Assembly: GCA_045647525.1 (NCBI GenBank)
Contig: JAZRMK010000066.1
Span: 1 to 9,597, forward strand
Source: UMGS172 sp045647525
GTDB lineage: Bacteria > Bacillota > Clostridia > Oscillospirales > Acutalibacteraceae
Direction of reading: 5' to 3'
Length of the DNA stretch: 9,597 nt
Both the position numbers and the translations under genes were made by a program. Each line of letters begins with the position of its first letter. Within the stretch, counting starts at the first letter, position 1. Under the pieces are notes generated by a model, which searched no databases, was not told the DNA's origin, and saw only the letters and a program-made list of their open reading frames with translations. Positions 1 to 6,071 of this stretch are shown here, piece by piece.

Positions 1-386
1 ACTGTTATTAAATCCTTCAACTTATTGTAAATACCCTCGCCAATTCCACTGACATTCATAATATCTTCCTTAGACTTGAAGTCACCGTTTTTCTCGCGAT
101 ATTCAACTATTGCTTCTGCTCTTGCTTTGCCAATACCGGGAAGTGTATCAAGTTCACTCACGCTTGCTTTATTTATATTGATAAGACCTGTTGCGTCGGG
201 AGAAGTTGAGGATGCACTGTCAGATTTAGATTGTGTCAGATACTGAAAACTTGTGACATTATCATTGTTCTGTGATTCGCCCGTAATATCGTCCCAACCG
301 TATGCGAAAGCCACAACCAAAATCGCAAATACAAAGAAAACCGCAAACAAAATCACCTTTTCCGCTAAGTTCCCTGATTTTGCCAT
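1..386 (-). CDS. ComEA-like helix-hairpin-helix DNA-binding protein (3' end outside window)
   Basis: This open frame of 128 complete codons runs off the window edge, probably within a few residues of its natural end. Residues 1-10 are short and polar, 11-29 form a hydrophobic membrane anchor, 30-66 are a Ser/Asp/Asn-rich linker, and 68-128 form a tandem helix-hairpin-helix module. That module starts LININKAS, has the hairpins LPGIGKARA and VSGIGEGIY, and closes with KLKDLIT, as in the C-terminal domain of ComEA. In transformable Firmicutes, ComEA is a membrane-anchored double-stranded DNA receptor for DNA uptake. This copy is short, with no SLBB-like domain between anchor and HhH, and no comEC is visible, so a competence role is only inferred. 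The ATG follows a GAGGTG ribosome binding site. It lies downstream of the G5/3D gene on the same strand, separated by a hairpin terminator. Confidence 0.82.
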   Translation of the reverse strand, partial: MAKSGNLAEKVILFAVFFVFAILVVAFAYGWDDITGESQNNDNVTSFQYLTQSKSDSASSTSPDATGLININKASVSELDTLPGIGKARAEAIVEYREKNGDFKSKEDIMNVSGIGEGIYNKLKDLIT

Positions 387-410
387 TCTTTACACCTCAC
401 AAACAAATTT

Positions 411-433
411 GGCGGTCGCTTATGGCGACCGCC
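411..433 (-). terminator. Hairpin terminator after the G5/3D protein gene
   Basis: A perfect 9-bp GC-rich inverted repeat (GGCGGTCGC, 5-nt loop TTATG, GCGACCGCC) begins seven bases past the stop codon of the G5/3D gene. On the minus strand it is followed by AAATTTGTTT, an imperfect U-rich tract. It lies just before the ribosome binding site of the ComEA-like gene, so it may terminate or attenuate read-through into that gene. Confidence 0.6.
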
Positions 434-439
434 TTAAAA

Positions 440-1477
440 TCATTCAAGAATATAAATGTTAACCATTCTTACGCCAAATGCATATCCCTGCTTTGAATCA
501 GGGAAACGAAGGTCGACAATTCTGCCGCTACCGTTATACGCGAAACCGCCTGTATCGGCCGCGATGCAATAACCGTAAACATACTTACCGTCCTGCGATA
601 CGATATACATTTTTGTTCCGTAGGGAATCTGGTTAGGGTTAACTGCAATATATCCAGGTTTAGAAGCAACACCAGTAGCAGTCCACTTATCGCCCCAGTA
701 TGCTGAAGCCTTACCGCTGATGCAGTCGGCATAGCTTACAGGAACACCGTTTTTGTCAAGTTCAATGGGTTTAGAGGGTTTGATTTGCGAAACACTTTTC
801 ACATCATCGCTTGTCATAACGGCTTTGTCGGAAGAAAGCTTCACTCTGGTTCCGATGGTCTTAACCTCATCAACAGCTTTTGTAATAACCTTTTCGCTAT
901 AAACCTCGGTTGCAACTACAACACCGTTTACAATAACGTTTTTGTAAACAACCTGCTTTTCACCGTCACTACCCTTTGTGATTTTGGTAGTACCCTTGTC
1001 AAGTTCACGGGATTTCACTGTTTTAGTGCCGTGCTTTATAATCTCGGTCTTGGTTTCATATTCAAATATAACACCGCTATTTTGTACATTAGAAGTGCTG
1101 TCGCCAATAACGATATCACTGCTGTTGGTTGCCGAATCAAGTAACTCGCTATCCTTTATAACAGAGCCATTTGCGTTATTTTTAGCAGCATTCAACTGCG
1201 ATTGAGTGCGGTCGATAGAAATAACGGTCTTACCGTTTTCATCCTTGGTTGTAACAACATCGCCGTTTGAAAGCTTAATACCGGCAGATGTAACTGCATC
1301 TTGTGCAGTTTCGGCGTGCGCAGTAATACGATAAATGGTGTTTCCGTCAACGATTACAAACTCATCCAAAAGGAAACTACCAACCGAAATCAAAACGACT
1401 GCAACTATACAGAGCGCTGTTCGCATCCAAGTTTTCGGTGCTACATTATTAAGTTTTTTGATAACGTTTTGTAACAT
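440..1477 (-). CDS. Membrane-anchored DUF348-G5-3D cell-wall protein (YabE/YocH-type, putative peptidoglycan hydrolase)
   Basis: The 345-residue protein has a hydrophobic anchor or uncleaved signal at about 19-38, then a DUF348-like segment (about 39-75, starting FVIVDG). An Asn/Ser-rich linker covers 90-135, a G5 domain about 136-210, and a C-terminal 3D domain about 256-345. The 3D signature is visible as IPYGTKMYI, DTGG (D308) and IVDLRF (D322). 3D domains are related in fold to MltA lytic transglycosylases and G5 domains bind cell-wall polymers, so action on peptidoglycan outside the membrane is likely. The position usually occupied by the first conserved Asp (AVDP in many members) is Asn280 here (AVNP). 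The ATG follows GGAGAG with a short 4-nt spacing. A near-consensus promoter and a WalR-type box lie upstream, which supports a role in wall turnover. The exact enzymatic activity is not provable from sequence. Confidence 0.88.
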   Translation of the reverse strand: MLQNVIKKLNNVAPKTWMRTALCIVAVVLISVGSFLLDEFVIVDGNTIYRITAHAETAQDAVTSAGIKLSNGDVVTTKDENGKTVISIDRTQSQLNAAKNNANGSVIKDSELLDSATNSSDIVIGDSTSNVQNSGVIFEYETKTEIIKHGTKTVKSRELDKGTTKITKGSDGEKQVVYKNVIVNGVVVATEVYSEKVITKAVDEVKTIGTRVKLSSDKAVMTSDDVKSVSQIKPSKPIELDKNGVPVSYADCISGKASAYWGDKWTATGVASKPGYIAVNPNQIPYGTKMYIVSQDGKYVYGYCIAADTGGFAYNGSGRIVDLRFPDSKQGYAFGVRMVNIYILE

Positions 1478-1542
1478 AAAACTCTCCGCTTCTTAGTTTG
1501 TTCTGTTAATAGTTTACGCACGATTTCTCGTCGCTAAAACCC

Positions 1543-1570
1543 ATTATATGCAAAACTTACGACAAGTCAA
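1543..1570 (-). promoter_or_regulatory. Sigma-A-type promoter of the G5/3D gene
   Basis: On the minus strand, TTGACT (1570-1565) and a perfect TATAAT (1548-1543) are separated by 16 bp. Transcription should begin near 1536, about 58 bases upstream of the start codon. Confidence 0.75.
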
Positions 1571-1825
1571 CTATGCTATGTGGATTCCGTTTGTGCAATT
1601 TGACGAAAAAAGCGGTTAAAATGAGGTTACAAAGATGTTACAACTTTGTAATTTTTAGGCTTTTTGGGGGGTGTTTGCATTAAAAGGTTACAAAATTGTT
1701 GTCATTTCTAACAAACTTTTGAGAGTATTTTTCACAATACCCCTCTAAAAGCAGCTTTTTCTCACAAAATTCGCTCATATTTACACTTTCAGCTCGTTTT
1801 TGTGAATGATATTACCTACGTGCGC
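1571..1825. other. Intergenic region, no gene seen apart from the WalR-type box
   Basis: This AT-rich stretch lies upstream of the G5/3D promoter and before the terminator of the neighbouring unit. It contains the WalR-type box, three direct copies of GTTACAA (1626, 1637, 1687), and an 8-bp inverted repeat, TTACAAAG with CTTTGTAA (1627-1651), that overlaps the box. I saw no frame with a ribosome binding site, no RNA gene and no convincing hairpin in 1695-1825. Confidence 0.5.
1626..1642 (-). promoter_or_regulatory. WalR (YycF)-type binding box
   Basis: On the minus strand the sequence reads TGTAAC-ATCTT-TGTAAC, an exact match to the established WalR consensus of two TGTWAH hexamers separated by five bases. 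It has the same orientation as the G5/3D gene and ends 55 bp upstream of that gene's -35 element. A third TGTAAC half-site lies further upstream at 1687-1692. WalR controls cell-wall hydrolase genes, including 3D-domain genes such as yocH, in Bacillus and relatives. Binding in this organism is inferred. Confidence 0.55.
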
Positions 1826-1866
1826 AAAAAAAGATGCCTTTGAATCATAAAAAATTCAAAAGCATC
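1826..1866 (-). terminator. Rho-independent terminator of the HAD/dCMP deaminase/npt/phospholipase unit
   Basis: On the minus strand, GATGCTTTTGAA pairs with TTCAAAGGCATC (12-bp stem, one mismatch, 10-nt loop), and seven consecutive T follow directly. It lies 34-74 bases past the stop of the phospholipase-like gene. Confidence 0.8.
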
Positions 1867-1899
1867 ATACAATTCAAGGGATATTTTGAAAAACCTAAG

Positions 1900-2511
1900 T
1901 TAAATAACGGTTTTCACAATTTCTGCCGTCTTTTTATAAAAACGATTCATGAACTCGTCGTCAATAAATCTCGGCAAACGTCCATCAGGGATATTCAAGT
2001 CGGCTATACAGTTTCGGTAATCCTCTACCTGCTCTGCTTTCAGAGTGCCTACCGACTCGATAGCAGCATTCTTCAATTCCAAAAGCACGTCGTTCTTAAA
2101 CAGATCTGAGCGTGAAGACAGTTTTTCATAACCATATAACTCTGCCCATCGGTACGACTTCCACATTTCCATTGGAATGCCCGCGGTTAAAAATTGCCCG
2201 CACAACTGCTTTTCAAAATACTTATCCCAAACAATGTCGGTTATTATATGTATAATGTATCCCAATAAAAAATCGCTTTTCGTTTCACTTTTTTGCAGTT
2301 CATAAAATTGTTTAACATTATTAAGCCACACATCAAGGTCCGAATCACGCAGATGTGCCGGCCAACGAATCGACTTATCTGCATGGCCGTTAACATTAAC
2401 ACTGTCCGGACTAATGCTTCCAAGATAGAATTGCTTCGGCTGTGACACCGAAGCAATTTCATTTTTCAATATATAATGTGCGGTTTTCAAATGTGTTATT
2501 GCACCCGGCAT
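1900..2511 (-). CDS. Zinc-dependent phospholipase C-like protein (PF00882 family), cytosolic
   Basis: The 203-residue protein carries the pattern of the Zn-dependent phospholipase C / alpha-toxin N-domain family. The visible elements are an N-terminal GAITH (H7), YLGSISPDS (D36), a PAHLRD segment with H53, and GYIIHIITDIVWD, where H88 and D92 form the HxxxD zinc-ligand motif. Family enzymes use three zinc ions to cleave phosphodiesters. This version has no signal peptide and begins almost at the first His, so it probably acts in the cytosol; the substrate is unknown. Many proteins of this short form are annotated only as zinc-dependent phospholipase C family or hypothetical. The ATG follows AGGTGAT (2515-2521). 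It starts 23 bases after the Na+/phosphate cotransporter gene and is the last gene of the unit before the terminator. A catalytic role in phospholipid or phosphodiester turnover is inferred, not shown. Confidence 0.75.
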   Translation of the reverse strand: MPGAITHLKTAHYILKNEIASVSQPKQFYLGSISPDSVNVNGHADKSIRWPAHLRDSDLDVWLNNVKQFYELQKSETKSDFLLGYIIHIITDIVWDKYFEKQLCGQFLTAGIPMEMWKSYRWAELYGYEKLSSRSDLFKNDVLLELKNAAIESVGTLKAEQVEDYRNCIADLNIPDGRLPRFIDDEFMNRFYKKTAEIVKTVI

Positions 2512-2534
2512 AACATCACCTAAACCTTTTTTAT

Positions 2535-4307
2535 TTATGACATAAAACGAGCCTTATACTCGTTATATGTTTTTTCAAAATCACCACTCGCCTTTATAAC
2601 ACTAAGATATTCGTGTGCCTCAAAGGTTTCGTGCTTCGATTCGATGATAGCAACAGCTATATTAGAGCAGTGGTCTGAGATACGCTCGTAATTAGTGAGG
2701 AGGTCGGTCAATACAAAACCGAGCTCAATAGTACAGTCGCCCGTCTGCAAACGGTCAACGTGACCCGATTTTATCTTGGCAATAATACCATCAATAACCT
2801 GCTCCAACGGTTCAACCGATGCGGCAAGTTCAAGGTCGTTAAGTTCAAATGCCCTTGTGGTAATATCCACAATCTCATAAAGAGCCTTCTGTAACTGTTC
2901 AAGCTGTGCCGTGGCTTTTTCTGAAAATGCAATTTTCTTTTCGTGAATCTCCTCAGCAACGCTAATAAGGTTTTCCGCGTGGTCACCAATTCGTTCAAAA
3001 TCATTGATGGTGTGCAATATCTTGGTTATCTTTCTCGAATCAGAGTCGGAAACGCCAACCTTAGATAACTTGACCATATATGTGCCCAACTGATCCTCAT
3101 AAGAGTCAAGAAGGGTCTCCATTTCTTTGATTTCTTCCGCAACACTTTCATCATATTTATCAAAAAGGCTAACCGCTTTTATGAAGGCCGATTTTGAAAC
3201 CTTGGCCATCTCAACAACAACGTCCAAAGAATTAGTCACAGCAAAGGACGGCACGGTAATTAGACGCTCATCCAGGAGGATCTTTTTCTTAGTATCGTCA
3301 TCCTTTTCCTTGATACATAAGTTGGCAAATCTTTCCAACTGTTTGGTAAAGGGCAAAAGCATAAATGTAGTCGCAACATTAAAAATACTGTGAACAACAG
3401 CAATCTGGAAAGGATTTATAGACTTGTCCAACAATGCAAAATCGGTCAGATAATATAGGATGCAGAAAGGAATAAGAAAAACAACTGTACCGATAATGTT
3501 GAAAGCAAGGTGAACAATGGCAACCTTTTTTGCATTCTTAGTTACACCAATACTCGAAATCACCGCTGTTACGCATGTACCAATGTTAAGACCCATAACG
3601 ATGGGAATTGCCATACCAAAGGTAATGCCACTACCTGCTGCACTTGCCGCAGTCTGCAAAATACCGATTGATGCTGCGGAACTTTGGATAATACCGGTGA
3701 AAACTGCGCCGACAACAACCGCAACAATGGGGTTTTTGAACGCCGTAAGAAGTTTTGCAAAGCCCTCCATTTCAGTAAGCGGCTTCATAGAATCCGACAT
3801 TACTTCCATACCGAACATCAAAACTGCAAAACCAACCAAAATACTTCCCAAGTTCTTTCTTTTTTGCTTCTTGCTCATCATAATCATTATGATACCGATA
3901 AAAGCAAAAACCATAGAAAAGTTTTCAGGCTTAAGAATATTTAAAAAGAAGTTGCCACCCTCTAATCCCGAAAGGCTCAAAATCCACGCAGTCAGGGTTG
4001 TACCAATATTAGAGCCCATCAAAACTCCAATGGTCTGTCCGAATTGCATAATTCCTGAGTTAACAAGACCAACGAGCATAACGGTCAATGCCGAAGACGA
4101 CTGAATAGCAATGGTGATAACTGCACCAACGACCAAAGCCGTAAGTTTATTGGAAGACGCACTTTTCAAGGTTCTCTCCAATTTACCTTTTGCCATCTTT
4201 TCAAGGCCGCCCGACATTATGTTCATTCCATAAAGAAAGAACGCAAGACCGCCGAAAAGCTGAATGATATAAAACAACAATTCATTCAACAAAAAATCCC
4301 AGTTCAT
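2535..4307 (-). CDS. Na+/phosphate cotransporter family protein (NptA-like) with C-terminal PhoU-like domain
   Basis: The 590-residue protein has two inverted-repeat transport modules. Each carries the family signatures: QSSSA (69-73) with GSNIGTTLTA (98-107), then QSSAA (208-212) with GLNIGTCVTA (239-248). Roughly eight to ten hydrophobic helices occupy residues 10-320. The soluble tail (about 345-590) is a helical PhoU-like region with the paired motifs ERIGDHAENL (438-447) and ERISDHCSNI (541-550), typical of PhoU metal-binding bundles. The family imports inorganic phosphate with sodium; the PhoU part is thought to regulate transport. Length and architecture match complete members. The ATG is preceded by AGGGGG (4315-4320) with 7-nt spacing. 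It lies 35 bases after the dCMP deaminase gene and 23 before the phospholipase-like gene, with no promoter or terminator evident between them. No Pho-box-like repeat was recognised upstream. Confidence 0.93.
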   Translation of the reverse strand: MNWDFLLNELLFYIIQLFGGLAFFLYGMNIMSGGLEKMAKGKLERTLKSASSNKLTALVVGAVITIAIQSSSALTVMLVGLVNSGIMQFGQTIGVLMGSNIGTTLTAWILSLSGLEGGNFFLNILKPENFSMVFAFIGIIMIMMSKKQKRKNLGSILVGFAVLMFGMEVMSDSMKPLTEMEGFAKLLTAFKNPIVAVVVGAVFTGIIQSSAASIGILQTAASAAGSGITFGMAIPIVMGLNIGTCVTAVISSIGVTKNAKKVAIVHLAFNIIGTVVFLIPFCILYYLTDFALLDKSINPFQIAVVHSIFNVATTFMLLPFTKQLERFANLCIKEKDDDTKKKILLDERLITVPSFAVTNSLDVVVEMAKVSKSAFIKAVSLFDKYDESVAEEIKEMETLLDSYEDQLGTYMVKLSKVGVSDSDSRKITKILHTINDFERIGDHAENLISVAEEIHEKKIAFSEKATAQLEQLQKALYEIVDITTRAFELNDLELAASVEPLEQVIDGIIAKIKSGHVDRLQTGDCTIELGFVLTDLLTNYERISDHCSNIAVAIIESKHETFEAHEYLSVIKASGDFEKTYNEYKARFMS

Positions 4308-4342
4308 TAAAATTCCCCCTACTTTTCAAGTAGCAACCGATA

Positions 4343-4822
4343 TTACAATTTAAGTTCTGCTGTTTTCATTGTTTGCTCATACAAGCGATACTTTACGCCT
4401 GCCGAATCAAACATCAACTTTGCAGCCTTTGTCATCTCCGCGTCTGCATACTTGTCAGACAAATAAATAACCTCTGAAATTCCCTTTTGGATAATGGCTT
4501 TTGCACATTCGTTGCAGGGGAAAAGAGTTGTATAAATTCTAAATCCCTTCATTGAACCGCCATTAAAATTGAGAATTGCGTTAAGTTCTGCATGACAGAC
4601 AAACATATACTTGCTGTTCAAAGCATCTCCCTCTCTGTCCCAAGGGTAAACATCGTCACTGCAACCGTAAGGGAAACCGTTATAGCCAACAGCCATAATA
4701 CGATTCTCGTGATTTACGATACAAGCGCCAACCTGGGTGCTTGGGTCCTTACTACGCTGTGACGACAGTAATGCAATGCCCATAAAATACTCATCCCAGC
4801 CAAGATAATCCTTGCGTTTCAT
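4343..4822 (-). CDS. dCMP deaminase (deoxycytidylate deaminase, ComEB/DCTD-type)
   Basis: The 159-residue protein converts dCMP to dUMP, the substrate of thymidylate synthase. It has the zinc cytidine/deoxycytidylate deaminase signature. H77-A78-E79 (CHAELNAI) provides the His ligand and the catalytic Glu, and PCNEC (102-106) provides C103 and C106. The segments GYNGFPYGCSDD (46-57) and YLSDKYADAEMT (120-131) closely resemble the large dCMP deaminase group that includes human DCTD. This supports dCMP rather than cytosine, guanine or tRNA-adenosine as substrate. In Bacillus subtilis the equivalent gene is comEB, part of the comE operon. Here it is separate from the ComEA-like gene and lies between a HAD phosphatase (47-bp gap) and the phosphate cotransporter (35-bp gap). 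The ATG follows AGGAG (4833-4837). Length is normal for the family. Confidence 0.93.
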   Translation of the reverse strand: MKRKDYLGWDEYFMGIALLSSQRSKDPSTQVGACIVNHENRIMAVGYNGFPYGCSDDVYPWDREGDALNSKYMFVCHAELNAILNFNGGSMKGFRIYTTLFPCNECAKAIIQKGISEVIYLSDKYADAEMTKAAKLMFDSAGVKYRLYEQTMKTAELKL

Positions 4823-4869
4823 ATTTTTAGTTCTCCTTTTAAAAAGATTACTTTTATATATAATGTATA

Positions 4870-5520
4870 TTATACAATATATTCCAATAACTGCTCAGGT
4901 CTTGATATAATGGCATCGGCACCGTTTTCTCGAAGTTCCTTCTCGTCTCTGAAACCCCACAAAACACCTACCATAAAAGCTCCGGAATTAGAACCCGTCA
5001 AAGCATCAACCCCTGAATCACCAACAAACACACATTCATCAGGCGTAACCCCCAAGGCACGCATGGCTTTGAAGACAAGCGCCGGATCTGGTTTGGCGGG
5101 GATGCCGTCACACTGGCCCGTTACGAAGTCAAACGTATCAGGAAAATATTCCTTCATCACCTGCTGTGTCATACAGTCGATCTTGTTGGAAACAACGCCC
5201 AACTTTAAACCTCTTGATTTCAACTCATCAATAACTTCATATACACCGTCGTAAACCTTGGTTTCTTCACCTGTATGCTTGTTATAGAATTCGAGATAAA
5301 ACTTTTTAAGATGTGCAATAAGTTCGTCAGAACGCTTATCCTCAGGTAACGCACGTTCTATCATCTTCTCAGTTCCGTTACCGCAAAAATATTTATATTT
5401 TTCGGCAACGTGAGTTGGCAGTCCGTTACTTTCAAGAGCATAATTTACGGCGTTTGCCAAATCTCTATAAGTATCGAGCAGCGTACCGTCAACATCAAAA
5501 ATAACCGCTTTAATCTTCAA
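4870..5520 (-). CDS. HAD-superfamily phosphatase, phosphoglycolate phosphatase-like (probable TTG start)
   Basis: With the start chosen here the protein has 216 residues, normal for the Gph/PpaX-like group. All four HAD motifs are intact: FDVDGT (nucleophile D9 and acid D11), VVSNK (S111), GIPAKPDP (K143), and VGDSGVDAL (D168, D172). The cap is the helical type inserted between motifs I and II (about residues 20-90). Likely action is hydrolysis of a small phosphomonoester in the cytosol. Candidates are phosphoglycolate, pyrophosphate (PpaX) or nucleoside monophosphates, and sequence alone does not separate them. The frame stays open to a TTG at 5571, but the perfect TATAAT at 5563-5568 would lie inside that longer version. 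The TTG at 5520 is therefore preferred: it follows AGGAG (5532-5536, a long 11-nt spacing) and places MKIKAVIFDVDG at the N-terminus. It is the first gene of the unit, with dCMP deaminase next. Confidence 0.85.
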   Translation of the reverse strand: MKIKAVIFDVDGTLLDTYRDLANAVNYALESNGLPTHVAEKYKYFCGNGTEKMIERALPEDKRSDELIAHLKKFYLEFYNKHTGEETKVYDGVYEVIDELKSRGLKLGVVSNKIDCMTQQVMKEYFPDTFDFVTGQCDGIPAKPDPALVFKAMRALGVTPDECVFVGDSGVDALTGSNSGAFMVGVLWGFRDEKELRENGADAIISRPEQLLEYIV

Positions 5521-5531
5521 ACCAAACACTA

Positions 5532-5536
5532 CTCCT
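5532..5536 (-). promoter_or_regulatory. Ribosome binding site deciding the HAD gene start
   Basis: AGGAG on the minus strand is the only Shine-Dalgarno-like element between the promoter and the DVDGT motif. It supports TTG at 5520. A GTG at 5529 is only two bases away and too close. Confidence 0.5.
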
Positions 5537-5562
5537 ACTCTAAAACATACTAAATCAAATAT

Positions 5563-5591
5563 ATTATACAAGAATGAAAATCAAAATGCAA
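5563..5591 (-). promoter_or_regulatory. Promoter of the HAD/dCMP deaminase/npt/phospholipase unit
   Basis: On the minus strand a perfect TATAAT (5568-5563) lies 17 bp from TTGCAT (5591-5586, 3 of 6 consensus bases). The start of transcription would fall near 5556, giving a leader of about 36 bases before the TTG at 5520. Confidence 0.6.
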
Positions 5592-5682
5592 CAAAATATC
5601 CTTGATTACGCAGCATTTTTCCCTATTTTTGACATAAGTAAAAAAACCGACAAGTTTTTTTGCTAAATTTTAAAAATAATGC

Positions 5683-5711
5683 TTGCAAATTAGAAACGAA
5701 TATGTTAACAT
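5683..5711 (+). promoter_or_regulatory. Promoter of rpmB
   Basis: TTGCAA (5683-5688), a 17-bp spacer, and TAACAT (5706-5711) preceded by TGT form an extended -10 type promoter. The predicted leader is about 39 bases. It is divergent from the HAD promoter. Confidence 0.6.
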
Positions 5712-5741
5712 AGCATTTGCGATTGTATGTAGTTATTCACT

Positions 5742-5750
5742 AAGGAGGTG
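5742..5750 (+). promoter_or_regulatory. Strong ribosome binding site of rpmB
   Basis: AAGGAGGTG is a full anti-16S match. Its last three bases, GTG, could be read as an in-frame start, but the ATG at 5757 lies eight bases after AGGAGG. That ATG gives the canonical MAKCDIC N-terminus, so 5757 is the start. Confidence 0.85.
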
Positions 5751-5756
5751 CAGACC

Positions 5757-5945
5757 ATGGCAAAATGTGATATTTGCAGTAAGGAAATCACTTTTGGTAT
5801 CAAGGTATCCCACTCACACAGACGTACAAACAGAACCTGGAAGCCCAATGTAAAACGTGTTAAGGCTATCGTCAACGGAACCCCCCGTAGAATTTACGCC
5901 TGCACCCGTTGCCTCCGTTCTGGTAAGGTTACCCGTGCCATCTGA
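5757..5945 (+). CDS. rpmB: 50S ribosomal protein L28
   Basis: This is a complete 62-residue bL28, a structural protein of the large ribosomal subunit. The N-terminus MAKCDIC and the segment VSHSHRRTNRTWKPN are characteristic, and the protein is highly basic. Four cysteines, C4, C7, C49 and C52 (CDIC and CTRC), form the zinc ribbon of the C+ form; zinc-free paralogues lack them. The gene stands alone between its own promoter and a perfect 13-bp terminator and faces sufB convergently, the usual monocistronic setting of this gene in Clostridia. An upstream in-frame GTG at 5748 lies inside the ribosome binding site and is rejected as the start. Confidence 0.97.
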   Translation: MAKCDICSKEITFGIKVSHSHRRTNRTWKPNVKRVKAIVNGTPRRIYACTRCLRSGKVTRAI

Positions 5946-5971
5946 GTTTCTAAGTAAACAGGAAAAATTTT

Positions 5972-6006
5972 AAGCGAACAAGCAATATGCTTGTTCGCTT
6001 TTTCCT
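5972..6006 (+). terminator. Rho-independent terminator of rpmB
   Basis: A perfect 13-bp inverted repeat (AAGCGAACAAGCA with TGCTTGTTCGCTT, loop ATA) is followed by TTTTTCC and a further T run. It starts 26 bases after the rpmB stop. Confidence 0.9.
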
Positions 6007-6028
6007 TTTTTAAATCAATAACGACCGG

Positions 6029-6071
6029 GATAATTAAAAGCCTTCTCCAATGGAGAAGGCTTTTAATTATC
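6029..6071 (-). terminator. Long hairpin terminator overlapping the sufB stop codon
   Basis: Positions 6029-6049 and 6051-6071 are a perfect 21-bp inverted repeat around a single central base; the physical loop would be about 3 nt. The GC-rich core is GCCTTCTCC paired with GGAGAAGGC, flanked by TTTTAATTAT on both sides. The hairpin could therefore work in both directions, ending sufCB on the minus strand and backing up rpmB termination on the plus strand. The sufB stop codon (6069-6067) is inside the repeat. Confidence 0.85.

Noticed and set aside
1834..2109. Plus-strand open frame of 91 codons
   Set aside because: It begins inside the terminator hairpin of the minus-strand unit and continues antisense through the phospholipase-like gene.
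3517..4104. Plus-strand open frame of 195 codons
   Set aside because: It lies entirely inside the Na+/phosphate cotransporter gene on the opposite strand. Its product is low-complexity, reading the antisense of transmembrane codons, and there is no ribosome binding site.
4857..4880. AT-rich TATAAT-like sequences before the dCMP deaminase gene, possible internal promoter
   Set aside because: There is a TATAAT on the minus strand, but no acceptable -35 hexamer at 16-18 bp; the best candidate, TGAGCA, matches only 3 of 6 bases. The run also overlaps the end of the HAD gene.
5629..5634. TTGACA on the plus strand, possible second rpmB promoter
   Set aside because: No -10 element lies at 16-18 bp downstream; the sequence there is AAGTTT.
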